From: Bin87 sp965221295
Lineage (GTDB): Bacteria > Chloroflexota > Dehalococcoidia > Lucifugimonadales > UBA3495
Reading direction: 5' to 3'
Assembly: GCA_965221295.1 (NCBI GenBank)
Contig: OZ244879.1
Location: 2,356,001-2,420,000 of the forward strand
DNA: 64,000 bases
Shown: one piece after another, positions 1 to 9,437 of the stretch
Numbering within the stretch: the stretch's first letter is position 1
How the letters are laid out: each line of letters begins with the position of its first letter
Program-made: the position numbers and the translations under genes
Notes under the pieces: model-generated
Seen by the model: only the letters and a program-made list of their open reading frames with translations
Told to the model about the DNA's origin: nothing
Database searches by the model: none

Positions 1-325
1 GCGAGCGCCGGGATTGCCGCGCTTCGCTCGCAATGACAGGGGAGAGATCGGCGTGGCCGGCAAGGGCGGGCCCGCTCAATGCTGTCGTTGGTTGCGAGCG
101 CCGGGATTGCCGCGCTTCGCTCGCAATGACAGGGGAGAGATCGGCGTGGCCGGCAAGGGCGGGCCCGCTCAATGCTGTCGTTGGTTGCGGTCGACGGGAT
201 TGCCGCGCTTCGCTCGCAATGACAGGGGAGAGATCGGCGTTGCCGGCAAGGGCGGACCCGCTCAATGCCGTCGTTGGTTGCGAGCGACGAGATTGCCGCG
301 CTTCGCTCGCAATGACAGTAATAGG
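1..325. repeat. 93-bp tandem repeat, about 3.5 copies
   Basis: Units begin at 1, 94, 187 and 280, exactly 93 bp apart; the last is partial. Each holds a GATTGCCGCGCTTCGCTCGC core ending in AATGACAG, followed by a GGGAGAGATCGGCG segment. Because 93 is a multiple of 3, reading frames stay open through the array and give false repetitive proteins. The same core recurs at 31973-32545 and 37150-37990, so this is a genome-interspersed repeat family expanded in tandem and not a gene. Confidence 0.95.
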
Positions 326-470
326 GGACGCTCGCAATGACAGAAGCCGCGCTTCGCTCGCAATGACAGTAGCAGGGGACGCTCGCAGTGACAGTAGCAG
401 GGGACGCTCGCAGTGACAGTAGCAGGGGACGCTCTCAGTGACAGTAGGGGGGCGCTCGCTATGACAGTCA
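318..470. repeat. 25-bp degenerate tandem repeat continuing the first array
   Basis: Downstream of the 93-bp units the AATGACAG / AGTGACAG core repeats with a period of about 25 bp (AGTGACAGTAGCAGGGGACG followed by CTCGC), degenerating towards 470. It looks like a shortened derivative of the larger unit. No open reading frame here shows protein-like composition. Confidence 0.85.
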
Positions 471-518
471 GCGGATCCCAATGGCGGGTGGCGGGATGGT
501 TGGCGCCGGCTGACCGCG

Positions 519-548
519 TTGCTGGTTCAAATGTGGGCATCCTATGCT
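519..548 (+). promoter_or_regulatory. Candidate sigma-70 promoter for the moxR operon
   Basis: TTGCTG at 519-524 and TATGCT at 543-548 are separated by 18 bp and lie 39 bp upstream of the moxR start. It is the best -35/-10 pair between the repeat array and the gene. Sequence match only. Confidence 0.4.
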
Positions 549-587
549 AAACTGCAAACTACCACGTGATTTGGCAGGTAAAGAGCA

Positions 588-1574
588 GTGCAGCAAGCTG
601 TCGGCGCAACGGCCAACGGAATTTCCCCCGCCATCATCGATGCGTCCGCGGTGGGCCGACGCATCGCGGACAACGTGTCCAACGTCATCATCGGCAAGCA
701 AGATGTGATCGAGCAAGCCCTGGCCGCCTTGATCGCCGACGGCCACATCCTGGTGGAAGACGTTCCTGGGGTGGGCAAGACCATGTTGGCCCGTTCACTG
801 GCGGTTTCGATTGGGGGCACGTTTTCCCGAATCCAGTTCACCCCTGACCTACTGCCCAGCGACGTTACGGGCGTTTCGGTTTACAACCAGGGAACCGGCG
901 AGTTCAATTTCAGGTCTGGCCCCATCTCTGCCCAGCTGGTGCTGGCGGACGAGATCAACCGCGCGACGCCCAAGACGCAATCGGCGCTGTTGGAGGCAAT
1001 GGAAGAGCGACAGGTTACGGTTGACGGCGTTACCCATCCGTTGCCGGCGCCGTTCCTGGTGATCGCAACCCAGAACTCCATCGAATACGAGGGAACGTTC
1101 CCACTACCGGAGGCGCAGCTGGACCGGTTCCTAATGCGAGTGAATGTGGGATACCCGCAATTTGATGAGGAAATGACGATCATCGCGCAGCAGGAATTCA
1201 GCCACCCGATCCAGGAACTGCAGCCGGTGGCCACTCCCGAGGACGTGATTCAGCTACAACAAGCCGCCCAGGGCGTGTACGTTGACAGCCTGGTGCGCGA
1301 GTACTTGGTGTCCCTGTCTGAGGCTACCAGGTCTCATCAGGACGCGGCCTTGGGAGCCTCGCCCCGGGCCTCGTTGGGACTGTTCCGCACGGGAAGGGCG
1401 TTGGCGCTGATCCGAGGGCGCGATTACGTGCTGCCCGACGACATCAAGGAGTTGGCCGTCTCTGTGCTGTCCCACCGCATCGTCCTCACCCCGGCCGCTC
1501 GGATGCGTGGGATCCGACCCGAACGCCTGGTGTCCGAAGTCCTCAACTCCGTGGCGGTGCCCGGAGCGGGATAG
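588..1574 (+). CDS. MoxR-family AAA+ ATPase
   Basis: AAA+ ATPase of 328 residues, the usual MoxR length. It has a Walker A at about 59-66 (PGVGKT), a Walker B LADEIN at 119-124, a sensor-1 ATQN at 160-163 and an LDRF arginine at 180. The start is GTG at 588, preceded by AGGTAA. MoxR proteins act as chaperone-like ATPases for a neighbouring partner, often a DUF58/VWA protein. Here the DUF58 gene begins 42 bp downstream and a transglutaminase-like membrane protein follows, the standard three-gene arrangement. The client or complex is not known from sequence. Confidence 0.93.
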   Translation: MQQAVGATANGISPAIIDASAVGRRIADNVSNVIIGKQDVIEQALAALIADGHILVEDVPGVGKTMLARSLAVSIGGTFSRIQFTPDLLPSDVTGVSVYNQGTGEFNFRSGPISAQLVLADEINRATPKTQSALLEAMEERQVTVDGVTHPLPAPFLVIATQNSIEYEGTFPLPEAQLDRFLMRVNVGYPQFDEEMTIIAQQEFSHPIQELQPVATPEDVIQLQQAAQGVYVDSLVREYLVSLSEATRSHQDAALGASPRASLGLFRTGRALALIRGRDYVLPDDIKELAVSVLSHRIVLTPAARMRGIRPERLVSEVLNSVAVPGAG

Positions 1575-1616
1575 CCGTCGGCCAGCCGTCGCCGTTTGAT
1601 TTGGGTAGGGAGCAAG

Positions 1617-2927
1617 ATGCCCGCCAAAGTTCGAGAAGCCATCAGCCAACACCGGCGCAAGTTTTGGTTTGGTCTGCTGATCCTGGTGGTCATGTTCTAC
1701 GCTCTGGGCACCGGGTTCCCGTTCTTCTACCGGTTGTTGTTCACGCTGGTAGCCCTGGTCATCATCGGATACGGGTGGGCTTGGCTCAACCTGCGCGGCT
1801 TGGACATCCGGCTGTTCCGCATCGGGACGCGGGGCCACGTTGGCGAATATCTTGACGGGCAGGTTCAGTTGTCCAACCGCACCAGGATGCCCAAGTCCTG
1901 GCTGGAAATCGTCGAAGACACCGATTTGCCACAACCGGGCGGGCGCACGGTGGCGCTGGTGAAAGGCCAACTCCGGTCGTTCAGGATCGCCACGTACCTC
2001 TCACGCCGCGGCATATATCGCACCGGGCGGTTGCGGGTCACGGCTCGAGACCCATTCGGGCTGTTTCGGCTCACCCGTACCTTTCTCGACGGGCAGTCGT
2101 TCACGGCGCTCCCCCAGACCATTCCCCTTCCCGACCTGGATCAGCGCCTGGCCAATCTACCAAGCGATAGCGTGTTTTCCCGCCGCACGCCCGCCATCAC
2201 GCCGGAATCCTCCACGGTGCGCGACTACGCCCATGGCGACAGTTTGAGGCGTATCCATTGGCCGTACACTGCCCGCATGAATCGTTTGATGGTGAAGGAG
2301 TTTGACATCGGGGTTTCCGCGCAGGCGTGGGCGGCGCTGGACATGGACCGTCGGACCCACGTTGGCCAACCTCCCGACAACACTGAGGAACTCGCGGTCA
2401 CCGTGGCCGCTTCCCTGGTGAGGCGTTGGGACGAAACGGCGACCCCGGCGGGCTTGGCGGCCAGCGGCTTGCAACCCTGGATACTCAAGCCAGACCGTAG
2501 ACCGGCCCAACTCGGGGCGCTCATGGAAGCGTTGGCGGGCATCCGGTCAGACGGGGTTCTGCCTCTGGAGCGATTCCTGCAGGATCTGCGGCCGCACCTT
2601 TCCGGTTTCAACACCTTGATGGTCATTACCGCGTCCCGCCGTCCGGAGTGGGCATCGATTCTGGTTGGAATGCGCCGACAGGGGGTGAACGTAGCCGTTT
2701 GCTACATCGATTCCGCCAGCTTTGCGGGCGACGGCGACGAACCAGCTACCGGCGCTACCGGGCATATCACCGCCGGCTACCTGGCTCAACATGACGTGCC
2801 GGTGTACCTGTTGGGTCGCGGCGACGACATCAACCAAGCTCTATCGCGCCCTTGGACTCCTGGAGCCGCGGCGGAAGAACGCCTGCGGGAAGACGCGGGC
2901 CGCTGGGACGCTGTGGCCACGGCCTGA
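1617..2927 (+). CDS. DUF58 domain membrane protein
   Basis: I chose ATG 1617 because GGGAG lies just upstream; an in-frame TTG at 1596 would add seven residues. The 436-residue protein begins with two closely spaced membrane segments (roughly residues 15-58), as is typical of the family. The diagnostic DUF58 motif RDYAHGDSLRRIHW sits in the middle, followed by a VWA-like C-terminal half. It lies 42 bp after moxR and 7 bp before the transglutaminase-like gene, so the three are surely cotranscribed. In known clusters DUF58 proteins are proposed partners of MoxR at the membrane; a specific function cannot be given. Confidence 0.9.
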   Translation: MPAKVREAISQHRRKFWFGLLILVVMFYALGTGFPFFYRLLFTLVALVIIGYGWAWLNLRGLDIRLFRIGTRGHVGEYLDGQVQLSNRTRMPKSWLEIVEDTDLPQPGGRTVALVKGQLRSFRIATYLSRRGIYRTGRLRVTARDPFGLFRLTRTFLDGQSFTALPQTIPLPDLDQRLANLPSDSVFSRRTPAITPESSTVRDYAHGDSLRRIHWPYTARMNRLMVKEFDIGVSAQAWAALDMDRRTHVGQPPDNTEELAVTVAASLVRRWDETATPAGLAASGLQPWILKPDRRPAQLGALMEALAGIRSDGVLPLERFLQDLRPHLSGFNTLMVITASRRPEWASILVGMRRQGVNVAVCYIDSASFAGDGDEPATGATGHITAGYLAQHDVPVYLLGRGDDINQALSRPWTPGAAAEERLREDAGRWDAVATA

Positions 2928-2934
2928 AGATCCC

Positions 2935-5478
2935 ATGGCGATCGCAACCACCGGATCACCCACCCTGGCGAGGCCCGCCGCGGAAGACGGCAGCCTGCAA
3001 CGCGCGGGGGCGTGGCTGACCCAATGGGTCGCATGGTTGGCGCAGGCGCTGCGTCCGCCCGACGGTTGGATCGCCGCCGGACTCCTGGCGCTCAACATGG
3101 TGATCGTCGTGTGGTCGGTGGAGGTAGCCGACTGGGCGCCAACGCCGCCGCTAGCGCTGGTGATACTGATCGCAGTCGCCACCGCGTTGGCGCTCACTCG
3201 CGTCCGGTTTTGGTCCGCTGGGCTGATCCCCTTGGGCCTGTTGATCGGGGCGGGCGTAATTGTGTGGCAGATGACCGCGGCTCCGCCGGAGGAGCTGCGC
3301 ATTGACTCCACCGCCGAGTTCTTCAGGCGCTTGGGAATGTGGATCCAGGCGGCGCGCACCGAGGGGATAAGCGTGGATCCGCTGCCGTTCGCCGTCGGTT
3401 TGATGATTGCCGCGTGGTTGTCCGGGTTCCTGGCGGGGTGGGCGCTCTTCAGGTACCGCAATTTTTGGGGTGTATTCGCCCTGGGTTCCGTGGGCATCCT
3501 GTCCAACCTGACGTTTCTTCCCGAGAATGCCAGCATTTACCTGGGCATCTACCTGTTCACCGGGTTGCTGATGGTCGGTTGGGTGCAGTCGGTGAGGAGT
3601 CGGCAGCGCTGGGATCGCGAACGCCGGGTCTATGACGGGCACCTGGGCATCCTCACCGCCAGCGACACAGCGTTGGTGGCTTTCGTCGTCTTGCTGATCG
3701 CTTTCCTGCTGCCAACCGGAGGGCAATGGGGCCCGGCCAACGCCGCGTACAACTTCACCAGGTCGCCGTTGATCCATTGGGAAGAGGATTTCAACCGCCT
3801 GTTCGCCGGCCTGCCAGCCCGGCGGCCTCTGCCCTACCGCATTTGGGGAGACACCATGGCTTTCCAGGGCACCATCAACCCCACCAATACGCCGGTGCTC
3901 CAGGTCAACTCGGCGGCGCCGCTGTACTGGAAGGCCAGATCTTACCCCACGTACACCCACGAAGGCTGGTTGTCCGAGGGCACGGTTTTCAAGGAACCGG
4001 GATGGCGGCCGGAGTACAGCGCGCCCAACCCAGAGCAGGAACGCTTCAACGTTACCTTTGAGGTGATTCCCAAGTATGACAGCCGGAGCCTCTTCTCCGG
4101 CGGGCAGACCGTTGGATCCAACCGGGACATCCGCATCGAAACCTTCGATTCGCCTCGCTATGTCATCGACCCGCACTTGGGCGATCCCGCGGAAACCCTG
4201 CCGGACTCGTTGCGGCAGGCGGTTACCGGGGTTAGGCAGGCGGTGGGCGCTGACGCCTACGCTCCAGACGGAGTTCTCGCATCGGCGATCCCGAGCGCCT
4301 TCCAGCTGGAGGCGGTGGAACGCGAAGCTGACGGCAGGGTGGTCAACGCGACGATCGGGGAAATAATCCCCGAGGAACCGGACGTATTGGCGGTGCGCGC
4401 CTCCGGCGGCAACGCCGCTTCGGGCGATCCGTACCAACTTACGGCGTCGGTGTCGTCCGCGGAACCAGACGACCTGCGCTCGGCAGGCCGGGAATATCCC
4501 GCCTGGGCTGTGATGCGTTACACGCAACTACCAGCGGACATGCCGCCTCGGGTGGCGGAGTTGGCCGAGCGGATCACCGCCGAAGCCGAGACGCCTTACG
4601 ACAAGGCCAAAGCGATTGAGTCTTGGCTCAAAACCAACATCACATACAATTTGGCCATTGATCCACCGCCATTTGGAGCGGACGGCGTCGACCACTTCCT
4701 TTTCGAGAGCCAGGAGGGTTACAGCGAGTATTTCGGTTCGGCGATGACCGTGCTGATGCGCAGCATTGGGGTTCCGGCGCGGATGGCCACCGGGTACACC
4801 ACCGGGAATCTCATCGACGGTTCCAATTTGTACCTAGTTTCGGACCGGCACAGCCATGGCTGGTCCGAAGTCTATTTCCCCGAATACGGTTGGATTCCGT
4901 TCGAACCAACTCCCGGTAGGGAGATTCCCGCGGCCATACCTCCAGAGGAACAGGAGGCAATCGCAGAATTGAGCGCCAGCTCTGACGGTTCCGGGGAGTT
5001 GCCATGCGAAATCGAGGAGGACTGCGAGGAGGCCGACATTTCGTTGAACCCCAATGGCCTGCCGGTACCGGAAAACCCAACCAACGCGCTATGGGCAGCA
5101 GCGCGGGCGGCTTTGCCATGGGCCATTGGAGTCGGCGCGGTCGGTTTGGCGATGGCGGTGGCTGGTTGGAGCGCCTGGCGCTGGCTATTTGCCACCCCTA
5201 AGGATGCCACGTCAACCTACCGGCGTTTGCGGCGGCTGGGACAGGTCGCTTCGCTGGCTCCCAGGGATCACCAAACGCCATACCAATGGGCGGCACAGGT
5301 TTCCGATGCGATACCCGAACAGCGGGCCGAGGTACGCAGAATCGTGGACGCCTACACCGTCAGTGTCTATTCCGGCCGGGCCGTCGGCGAACCCAATAGC
5401 GAGCGAGAGGTCTCGGAAGCTTGGAAGTCCGTGCGCTTCCCCCTCCTGTGGTACGGTCTTCGCAGACAAGAGACCTGA
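2935..5478 (+). CDS. TgpA-like transglutaminase-fold membrane protein, catalytic Cys replaced by Ser
   Basis: 847 residues from ATG 2935, 7 bp after the DUF58 stop; the frame is open further upstream but would overlap that gene. The N-terminal third holds about six hydrophobic segments, then a large extracytoplasmic region with the transglutaminase core, a further membrane segment near residue 725 and a cytoplasmic DUF4129-like tail. The core reads GYSEYFGSAM where the family has GxCxxFAxA, so the nucleophilic Cys is Ser597 (codon AGC at 4723). The His is kept (SHGWSEV), and the acid position reads FEPTPG. The fold assignment is secure; peptidase or transferase activity is doubtful. Confidence 0.88.
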   Translation: MAIATTGSPTLARPAAEDGSLQRAGAWLTQWVAWLAQALRPPDGWIAAGLLALNMVIVVWSVEVADWAPTPPLALVILIAVATALALTRVRFWSAGLIPLGLLIGAGVIVWQMTAAPPEELRIDSTAEFFRRLGMWIQAARTEGISVDPLPFAVGLMIAAWLSGFLAGWALFRYRNFWGVFALGSVGILSNLTFLPENASIYLGIYLFTGLLMVGWVQSVRSRQRWDRERRVYDGHLGILTASDTALVAFVVLLIAFLLPTGGQWGPANAAYNFTRSPLIHWEEDFNRLFAGLPARRPLPYRIWGDTMAFQGTINPTNTPVLQVNSAAPLYWKARSYPTYTHEGWLSEGTVFKEPGWRPEYSAPNPEQERFNVTFEVIPKYDSRSLFSGGQTVGSNRDIRIETFDSPRYVIDPHLGDPAETLPDSLRQAVTGVRQAVGADAYAPDGVLASAIPSAFQLEAVEREADGRVVNATIGEIIPEEPDVLAVRASGGNAASGDPYQLTASVSSAEPDDLRSAGREYPAWAVMRYTQLPADMPPRVAELAERITAEAETPYDKAKAIESWLKTNITYNLAIDPPPFGADGVDHFLFESQEGYSEYFGSAMTVLMRSIGVPARMATGYTTGNLIDGSNLYLVSDRHSHGWSEVYFPEYGWIPFEPTPGREIPAAIPPEEQEAIAELSASSDGSGELPCEIEEDCEEADISLNPNGLPVPENPTNALWAAARAALPWAIGVGAVGLAMAVAGWSAWRWLFATPKDATSTYRRLRRLGQVASLAPRDHQTPYQWAAQVSDAIPEQRAEVRRIVDAYTVSVYSGRAVGEPNSEREVSEAWKSVRFPLLWYGLRRQET

Positions 5479-5528
5479 AAGCCTGGGCCGGGGCCCGCCC
5501 CCATGGAACTCTACGATCTGAACACACC

Positions 5529-6053
5529 ATGAAAGAAACGCCGACGCTCTACCAACATCTTTACGAGTCTCCCGTGGGCTGGATCGCAATGCTGGCCAGC
5601 GAGCGCGGGATGCGGCGCATCAGTCTGCAAGGGGAGGCGCGCGACGCGCATTTCGGATTGGGCCCGGAGGCGGAGTCGGCCCTGGCAGATCCCAGCCGGT
5701 TCGCGGAAGCAACATCGGCCCTGGACGCCTACTTCGCTGGGGATCCGTCGGCGCTGGGTCGCATCAGCGCGGATCTGGCCGCAGCGTCGCCGTTTTACAA
5801 CGCGGCATGGCAAGCCTGCAGTACGATTCCCGCCGGCGAAACCCGCACCTACCAATGGCTGGCGGAGGCTGCCGGAAATCCGCGCGCTTCGCGGGCCGCT
5901 GGGCAGGCCATGGCCAAAAACCCCCTCCCGTTGGTGATCCCGTGCCATCGAGTCGTGGGAAGCGGTGGTAGGCTCCACGGTTACGGCGGGGGAGGCGTGG
6001 GAGTGAAGGCCCGCCTCCTGGAGTTGGAGCGTCAACAACGCTCGCTGCTGTAA
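5529..6053 (+). CDS. ogt: Methylated-DNA--protein-cysteine methyltransferase
   Basis: 174 residues, typical for Ogt/MGMT. It removes O6-alkyl groups from guanine by suicidal transfer to its own Cys. The active-site motif IPCHRVV is present, preceded by the DNA-binding helix (ASRAAGQAMAKNP) and followed by the GYGGG segment. I start at ATG 5529, 50 bp after the transglutaminase-like gene; no clear ribosome binding site is seen. An upstream extension in frame would overlap the preceding gene and adds no conserved sequence. Confidence 0.92.
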   Translation: MKETPTLYQHLYESPVGWIAMLASERGMRRISLQGEARDAHFGLGPEAESALADPSRFAEATSALDAYFAGDPSALGRISADLAAASPFYNAAWQACSTIPAGETRTYQWLAEAAGNPRASRAAGQAMAKNPLPLVIPCHRVVGSGGRLHGYGGGGVGVKARLLELERQQRSLL

Positions 6054-6262
6054 CGTCTGGAACGGCAGCCGCTGATTGATGAATCTCTATGGCGTGGCTG
6101 CGTTGGCGCAATCGCGCTGGATGGCGAATTGCGGAAAGCGAACAGCGGCCAATTTGCGGCGTTGGTTGCGGTGGCCGGGCCGTGCCGGTATCCTTGACGC
6201 CACGCAAGCAGCGCGAATGCGAACCGGGCAAACCGTCCGGCGCGCCAGCAGGAGGCTCCACC

Positions 6263-6712
6263 ATGGCAGGTCAGAAATTCACATCATGGGTGCATGGTTC
6301 CGCGATGACGGGGGAGTATCTCAACCGCATCACGTCAGTGCGCCATTGCGGGCCGTTTGTACGCATTGAGGGCAACGAGGGGCAAAACACGTGGTTGCAC
6401 TTCGCCATCCCCACGCCAACGGTGCAGAACGGCCACCGAACGAAAGCGGAATCGGTAGCGGTGTCCTTCCGCGCCCGGTCTCACGCCAACGTCGAGGAAG
6501 TGCTGGTGTACGATGGCGAAAAGATCATCGCCGAACACTTGGGCCTGGGACTAAAAGGGGACCACCTCGACGGAAGTTTCGATATACCGGAGAGCCCCGA
6601 AGTGGATCGGGGCATCAACGTCGTGGTGGGGGTCACCTTCGACCAAGGAGCGCCGGACATCCGCTCCATGCAGGTGGAAATCGTCGGAGTCGGCGTGAAT
6701 TTTGAAGGTTGA
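6263..6712 (+). CDS. Small conserved-looking protein of unknown function
   Basis: 149 residues starting at ATG 6263, where AGGAGG lies at ideal distance; longer in-frame starts lack one. The protein opens with MAGQKFTSWVHG, has no signal peptide or membrane segment, and alternates hydrophobic and polar residues in a way that suggests an all-beta domain. The second half (VDRGINVVVGVTFDQG, then a short VEIVGVGVNF end) also looks like strands. I do not recognise the family with confidence. It stands alone between ogt and the convergent ETF operon. Confidence 0.75.
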   Translation: MAGQKFTSWVHGSAMTGEYLNRITSVRHCGPFVRIEGNEGQNTWLHFAIPTPTVQNGHRTKAESVAVSFRARSHANVEEVLVYDGEKIIAEHLGLGLKGDHLDGSFDIPESPEVDRGINVVVGVTFDQGAPDIRSMQVEIVGVGVNFEG

Positions 6713-6750
6713 CCGTGGCCGAGTCGAACGCGGCTAGCTGAACGGCGGCT

Positions 6751-7038
6751 TCAGACGCCATCCACGATCATGACGTTGGAGATGGTGGACTGGATGCGCA
6801 ACGCCTTGGGGCCGGCGTAATCATCGGAGTGATACCAGCCTTTGGCCTGCTCCAGGCTGTCGAATTCCAACACCACGGTCCGGCGTTCGGGCTGGTCGCC
6901 TTCCACGACTGAGACCTCGCCGCCGCGGACCAGATACCTGCCTCCGTGTCTCTCGATGGTGGCGGGAACCTGGCTCCGATAGACCTCGAATTGTTCTGGG
7001 TCGGTGACCTCGATGGTGGCTATGATGTAAGCAGACAT
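6751..7038 (-). CDS. DUF1330 family protein
   Basis: A 95-residue single-domain protein starting MSAYIIATIEVTDPEQFEVY with the family's later GGRYLVRGG and VVLEFDSLEQAKGWY motifs. DUF1330 proteins adopt a dimeric ferredoxin-like alpha/beta fold; their biochemical role is not settled. It lies 46 bp downstream of etfA on the same strand and is probably the last gene of the etfBA transcript. Confidence 0.9.
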   Translation of the reverse strand: MSAYIIATIEVTDPEQFEVYRSQVPATIERHGGRYLVRGGEVSVVEGDQPERRTVVLEFDSLEQAKGWYHSDDYAGPKALRIQSTISNVMIVDGV

Positions 7039-7084
7039 GGAGCGCCTCGGTTTAAGGTTGGGCCGCTGCTCAGATTGGGCATCA

Positions 7085-8083
7085 CTAAGATTGGGTCAAT
7101 TCTCGCACCGTTTCAGTTAGGGCCGGTATCACCTTTTCCCAGTCGCCGATTACGCCGTAGCGCGCATCCTTGAAGATGTTGGCGTCCCCGTCCTTGTTGA
7201 TGGCCACGATAGCCTTGGAGCCGCTGCATCCGGCCATGTGCTGGCTGGCGCCGGAGATGGCCACGGTAATGTAGAGGTCGGGGGTGATGGTCTTGCCGGT
7301 GAGTCCCACCTGGTAACTGGCGGGAACCCATCCGGAGTCCACCGCGGCGCGGGAAGCGCCAACGGCGCCGCCGAGCAGATTGGCCAGTTCTTCAAGCTGG
7401 GAGAAGGGATCCGGGCCGCCCAAGCCGCGGCCTCCAGACACCACGATACGGGCGTCTTCGAGCTTGATGCCCTCGGCTTCTTCCTTGACCACATCCACGA
7501 CGCGGGTTTTGGCGGCAGACGGATCGATTTCCACGGGAAAAGCGACCACCTGCCCATTGCGGCCAGCGTCGGCGTCCAGCGGCTCGTAGGTTTTGGGACG
7601 TATCGCGGCGATCTGGGGCGTCTGGTTGCAGCTCACCACCGCAACGGCGCTGCCGCCGTAAACCGGGCGGTTGGCCAGCAGCCGGCCGGAACTGGCGTCG
7701 GCGGAGACTTCGAGGCAGTCTTGAGCGAGTCCCACGCCCATGCGGAAGGCCAACCTGGGGGCCAACTCCCGACCTTCGTTGTTGCGGGCGATCAGGATGA
7801 TGTTGGGATTCAGCTCGTCGGCCAACGCTTGCATGGCGGAAAGGTACAGGTCTGGGTGGTAATTCGCGAGGGCAGGATTGGTGACCGCATAAGCCTTGTC
7901 GGCGCCGTGGGCGATAGCCTGCTGCGGGGCGCTGGCCAGGTCGGCGCCGATGAGTCCGATGGCCAGTTCTTGCGCCAGGGAATCGGCCAACATTCGGCCG
8001 GCCGCGAGCAACTCCTGCGCAGTGGCGGAGAGTTCACCGTCGGGGGCGTCGCCGAAAACTAGGATGCCGGTCGCGTCTGCCAT
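7085..8083 (-). CDS. etfA: Electron transfer flavoprotein alpha subunit
   Basis: 332 residues. With EtfB it forms the FAD-carrying electron acceptor for acyl-CoA and related dehydrogenases. The C-terminal FAD domain is clear: GGRGLGG, SRAAVDSGW and SGASQHMAGC followed by AIVAINKDGDANIF. It follows etfB by 36 bp. No ETF:quinone oxidoreductase or dehydrogenase lies beside it, so its partners must be encoded elsewhere; the CoA-transferase and hydratase genes at 34-41 kb are plausible pathway members. Confidence 0.95.
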   Translation of the reverse strand: MADATGILVFGDAPDGELSATAQELLAAGRMLADSLAQELAIGLIGADLASAPQQAIAHGADKAYAVTNPALANYHPDLYLSAMQALADELNPNIILIARNNEGRELAPRLAFRMGVGLAQDCLEVSADASSGRLLANRPVYGGSAVAVVSCNQTPQIAAIRPKTYEPLDADAGRNGQVVAFPVEIDPSAAKTRVVDVVKEEAEGIKLEDARIVVSGGRGLGGPDPFSQLEELANLLGGAVGASRAAVDSGWVPASYQVGLTGKTITPDLYITVAISGASQHMAGCSGSKAIVAINKDGDANIFKDARYGVIGDWEKVIPALTETVRELTQS

Positions 8084-8119
8084 TTTATTGCAGTCTCCGT
8101 GGTCAGGTGTCGTGGAGTA

Positions 8120-8920
8120 TCAGATCAAGCGGTCTTCCCGCAGTTTCATTGCGAGTTTGCGCGCCGCGTCGGCGTCGTCGTCGCCCTCGATGATTTCGCA
8201 GTCCTGTTCGCGTTGGGGCACGAACAGGTCGTGCAGCGTGACGCGGGGTTGCAGTTGGCTATCGTCCAAGTCGAGATCGCCAGTGGTCCAAACCGTGGGT
8301 CGCTTGCGAGTGGCGGCCATGATGCCACGCAACGTGGGATACCGGGGCTGCCCCAGTTCGTTGCTCACCGTGACCAGCGCCGGGAGGTCGGCCTCGACCA
8401 GCTCGAAACCGTCGGGGGCGAGTCGCTCGACCACGACTTTGCCGTCCTGTACATCCACCTTTTTGCCCAACGTGACGCAGGCCATGCCGAGAGTCTCGGC
8501 AACACCCAACGGCACCTGGGCATTGTCCCAGTCGGACGCCTGGCGACCGCAGATGATCAGATCGAATCCGCCCAGCTTGTTGATGGCGGAAGTCAGCAAT
8601 TGGACGGTGAAGAAGGAATCCACCGAGTTTGCGAAGGCGTCATCTTGGAGCAACACCAACTCGTCAGCGCCCATCGATAGCGGTTTTTTCATGACGTCGA
8701 GGGCGAAAGAGGTTCCCGATGAGATCACCGTGACGTTGGCGCCCTGGTCGTCCTTGATTTGAAGCGCCGCCTCAACGGCGTTTTCGTCGAATCCGTTGAC
8801 CACAGGGGGGATGTTGGGCGGCGGAACAACCTGTCGAGCGTCAGGGTCGATGCGAAAAGCGGCGGCTGGCATCTCAGGATCAACCACCTGCTTAGCCAGC
8901 ACGCAAATGTTTACGGGCAT
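8120..8920 (-). CDS. etfB: Electron transfer flavoprotein beta subunit
   Basis: 266 residues from the ATG whose complement is at 8918-8920 (MPVNICVLAKQV); the frame extends 17 codons upstream, but family members start here. Typical EtfB features are VNGFDENAVEAALQIKD, GADELVLLQDD, DLIICGRQASDWDNAQV and VTVSNELGQPRYPTLRGIM. It is the first gene of the minus-strand operon with etfA and the DUF1330 gene, transcribed from the 8921-9437 intergenic region. Confidence 0.95.
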   Translation of the reverse strand: MPVNICVLAKQVVDPEMPAAAFRIDPDARQVVPPPNIPPVVNGFDENAVEAALQIKDDQGANVTVISSGTSFALDVMKKPLSMGADELVLLQDDAFANSVDSFFTVQLLTSAINKLGGFDLIICGRQASDWDNAQVPLGVAETLGMACVTLGKKVDVQDGKVVVERLAPDGFELVEADLPALVTVSNELGQPRYPTLRGIMAATRKRPTVWTTGDLDLDDSQLQPRVTLHDLFVPQREQDCEIIEGDDDADAARKLAMKLREDRLI

Positions 8921-9437
8921 TGAAGGGCACCCCCGACTCAAAGCAAAATTGGGACCTGTGAAAGTTATCACTAGCCCGATGCAGTGTCAAACATCCCAAG
9001 ACACGACAGCCCAGTCTGGGGCGTCCATGTCGTGGACCGCGCGTCCGCCGATTATCCGAAATGCAACGTGTTGCAATGCGATTGAGGCGTGGACACCAAG
9101 GGCCACGATGAATCTCTGTGGACATGGTTCACCAGATGGCCGCGGCCGCTGGCAATGACCGCTGGTCCAGCCGCTACCACAAGGCTGACCGGGAAATAAG
9201 GACGAATCCCAGGCGGCGGTTCCCTTCAGATGCAACCGATGGCGGTGTGCCACTGGGGATCGAACTGAGCGGTTCCCGAGGCGACCCGAACAGGCACGGA
9301 GCGCGGCCGGGAATGACCATTGGGCCGCCGGCGATCGTCTGGAACGCCTCGCAGGCAGGGAGCGCCGCCGGGAATGACACCTTTCACCGCCTGTGGTAAC
9401 CTTGCTTCGACAATACCTGTGGTAGGAGAGGAACCCA
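8921..9437. other. Divergent intergenic region with a short degenerate repeat
   Basis: This 517-bp gap separates etfB (minus) and the TTC38-like gene (plus) and must hold both promoters, although no strong -35/-10 pair stands out. Two imperfect copies of GAGCGCSGCCGGGAATGACA lie near 9298 and 9360, and a further GGCAATGACC is seen at 9151. These resemble the core of the large repeat arrays. No convincing gene. Confidence 0.5.

Noticed and set aside
480..545. tRNA-like GGTTCAAAT segment before moxR
   Set aside because: No acceptor stem, anticodon arm or CCA-like end could be folded around it.
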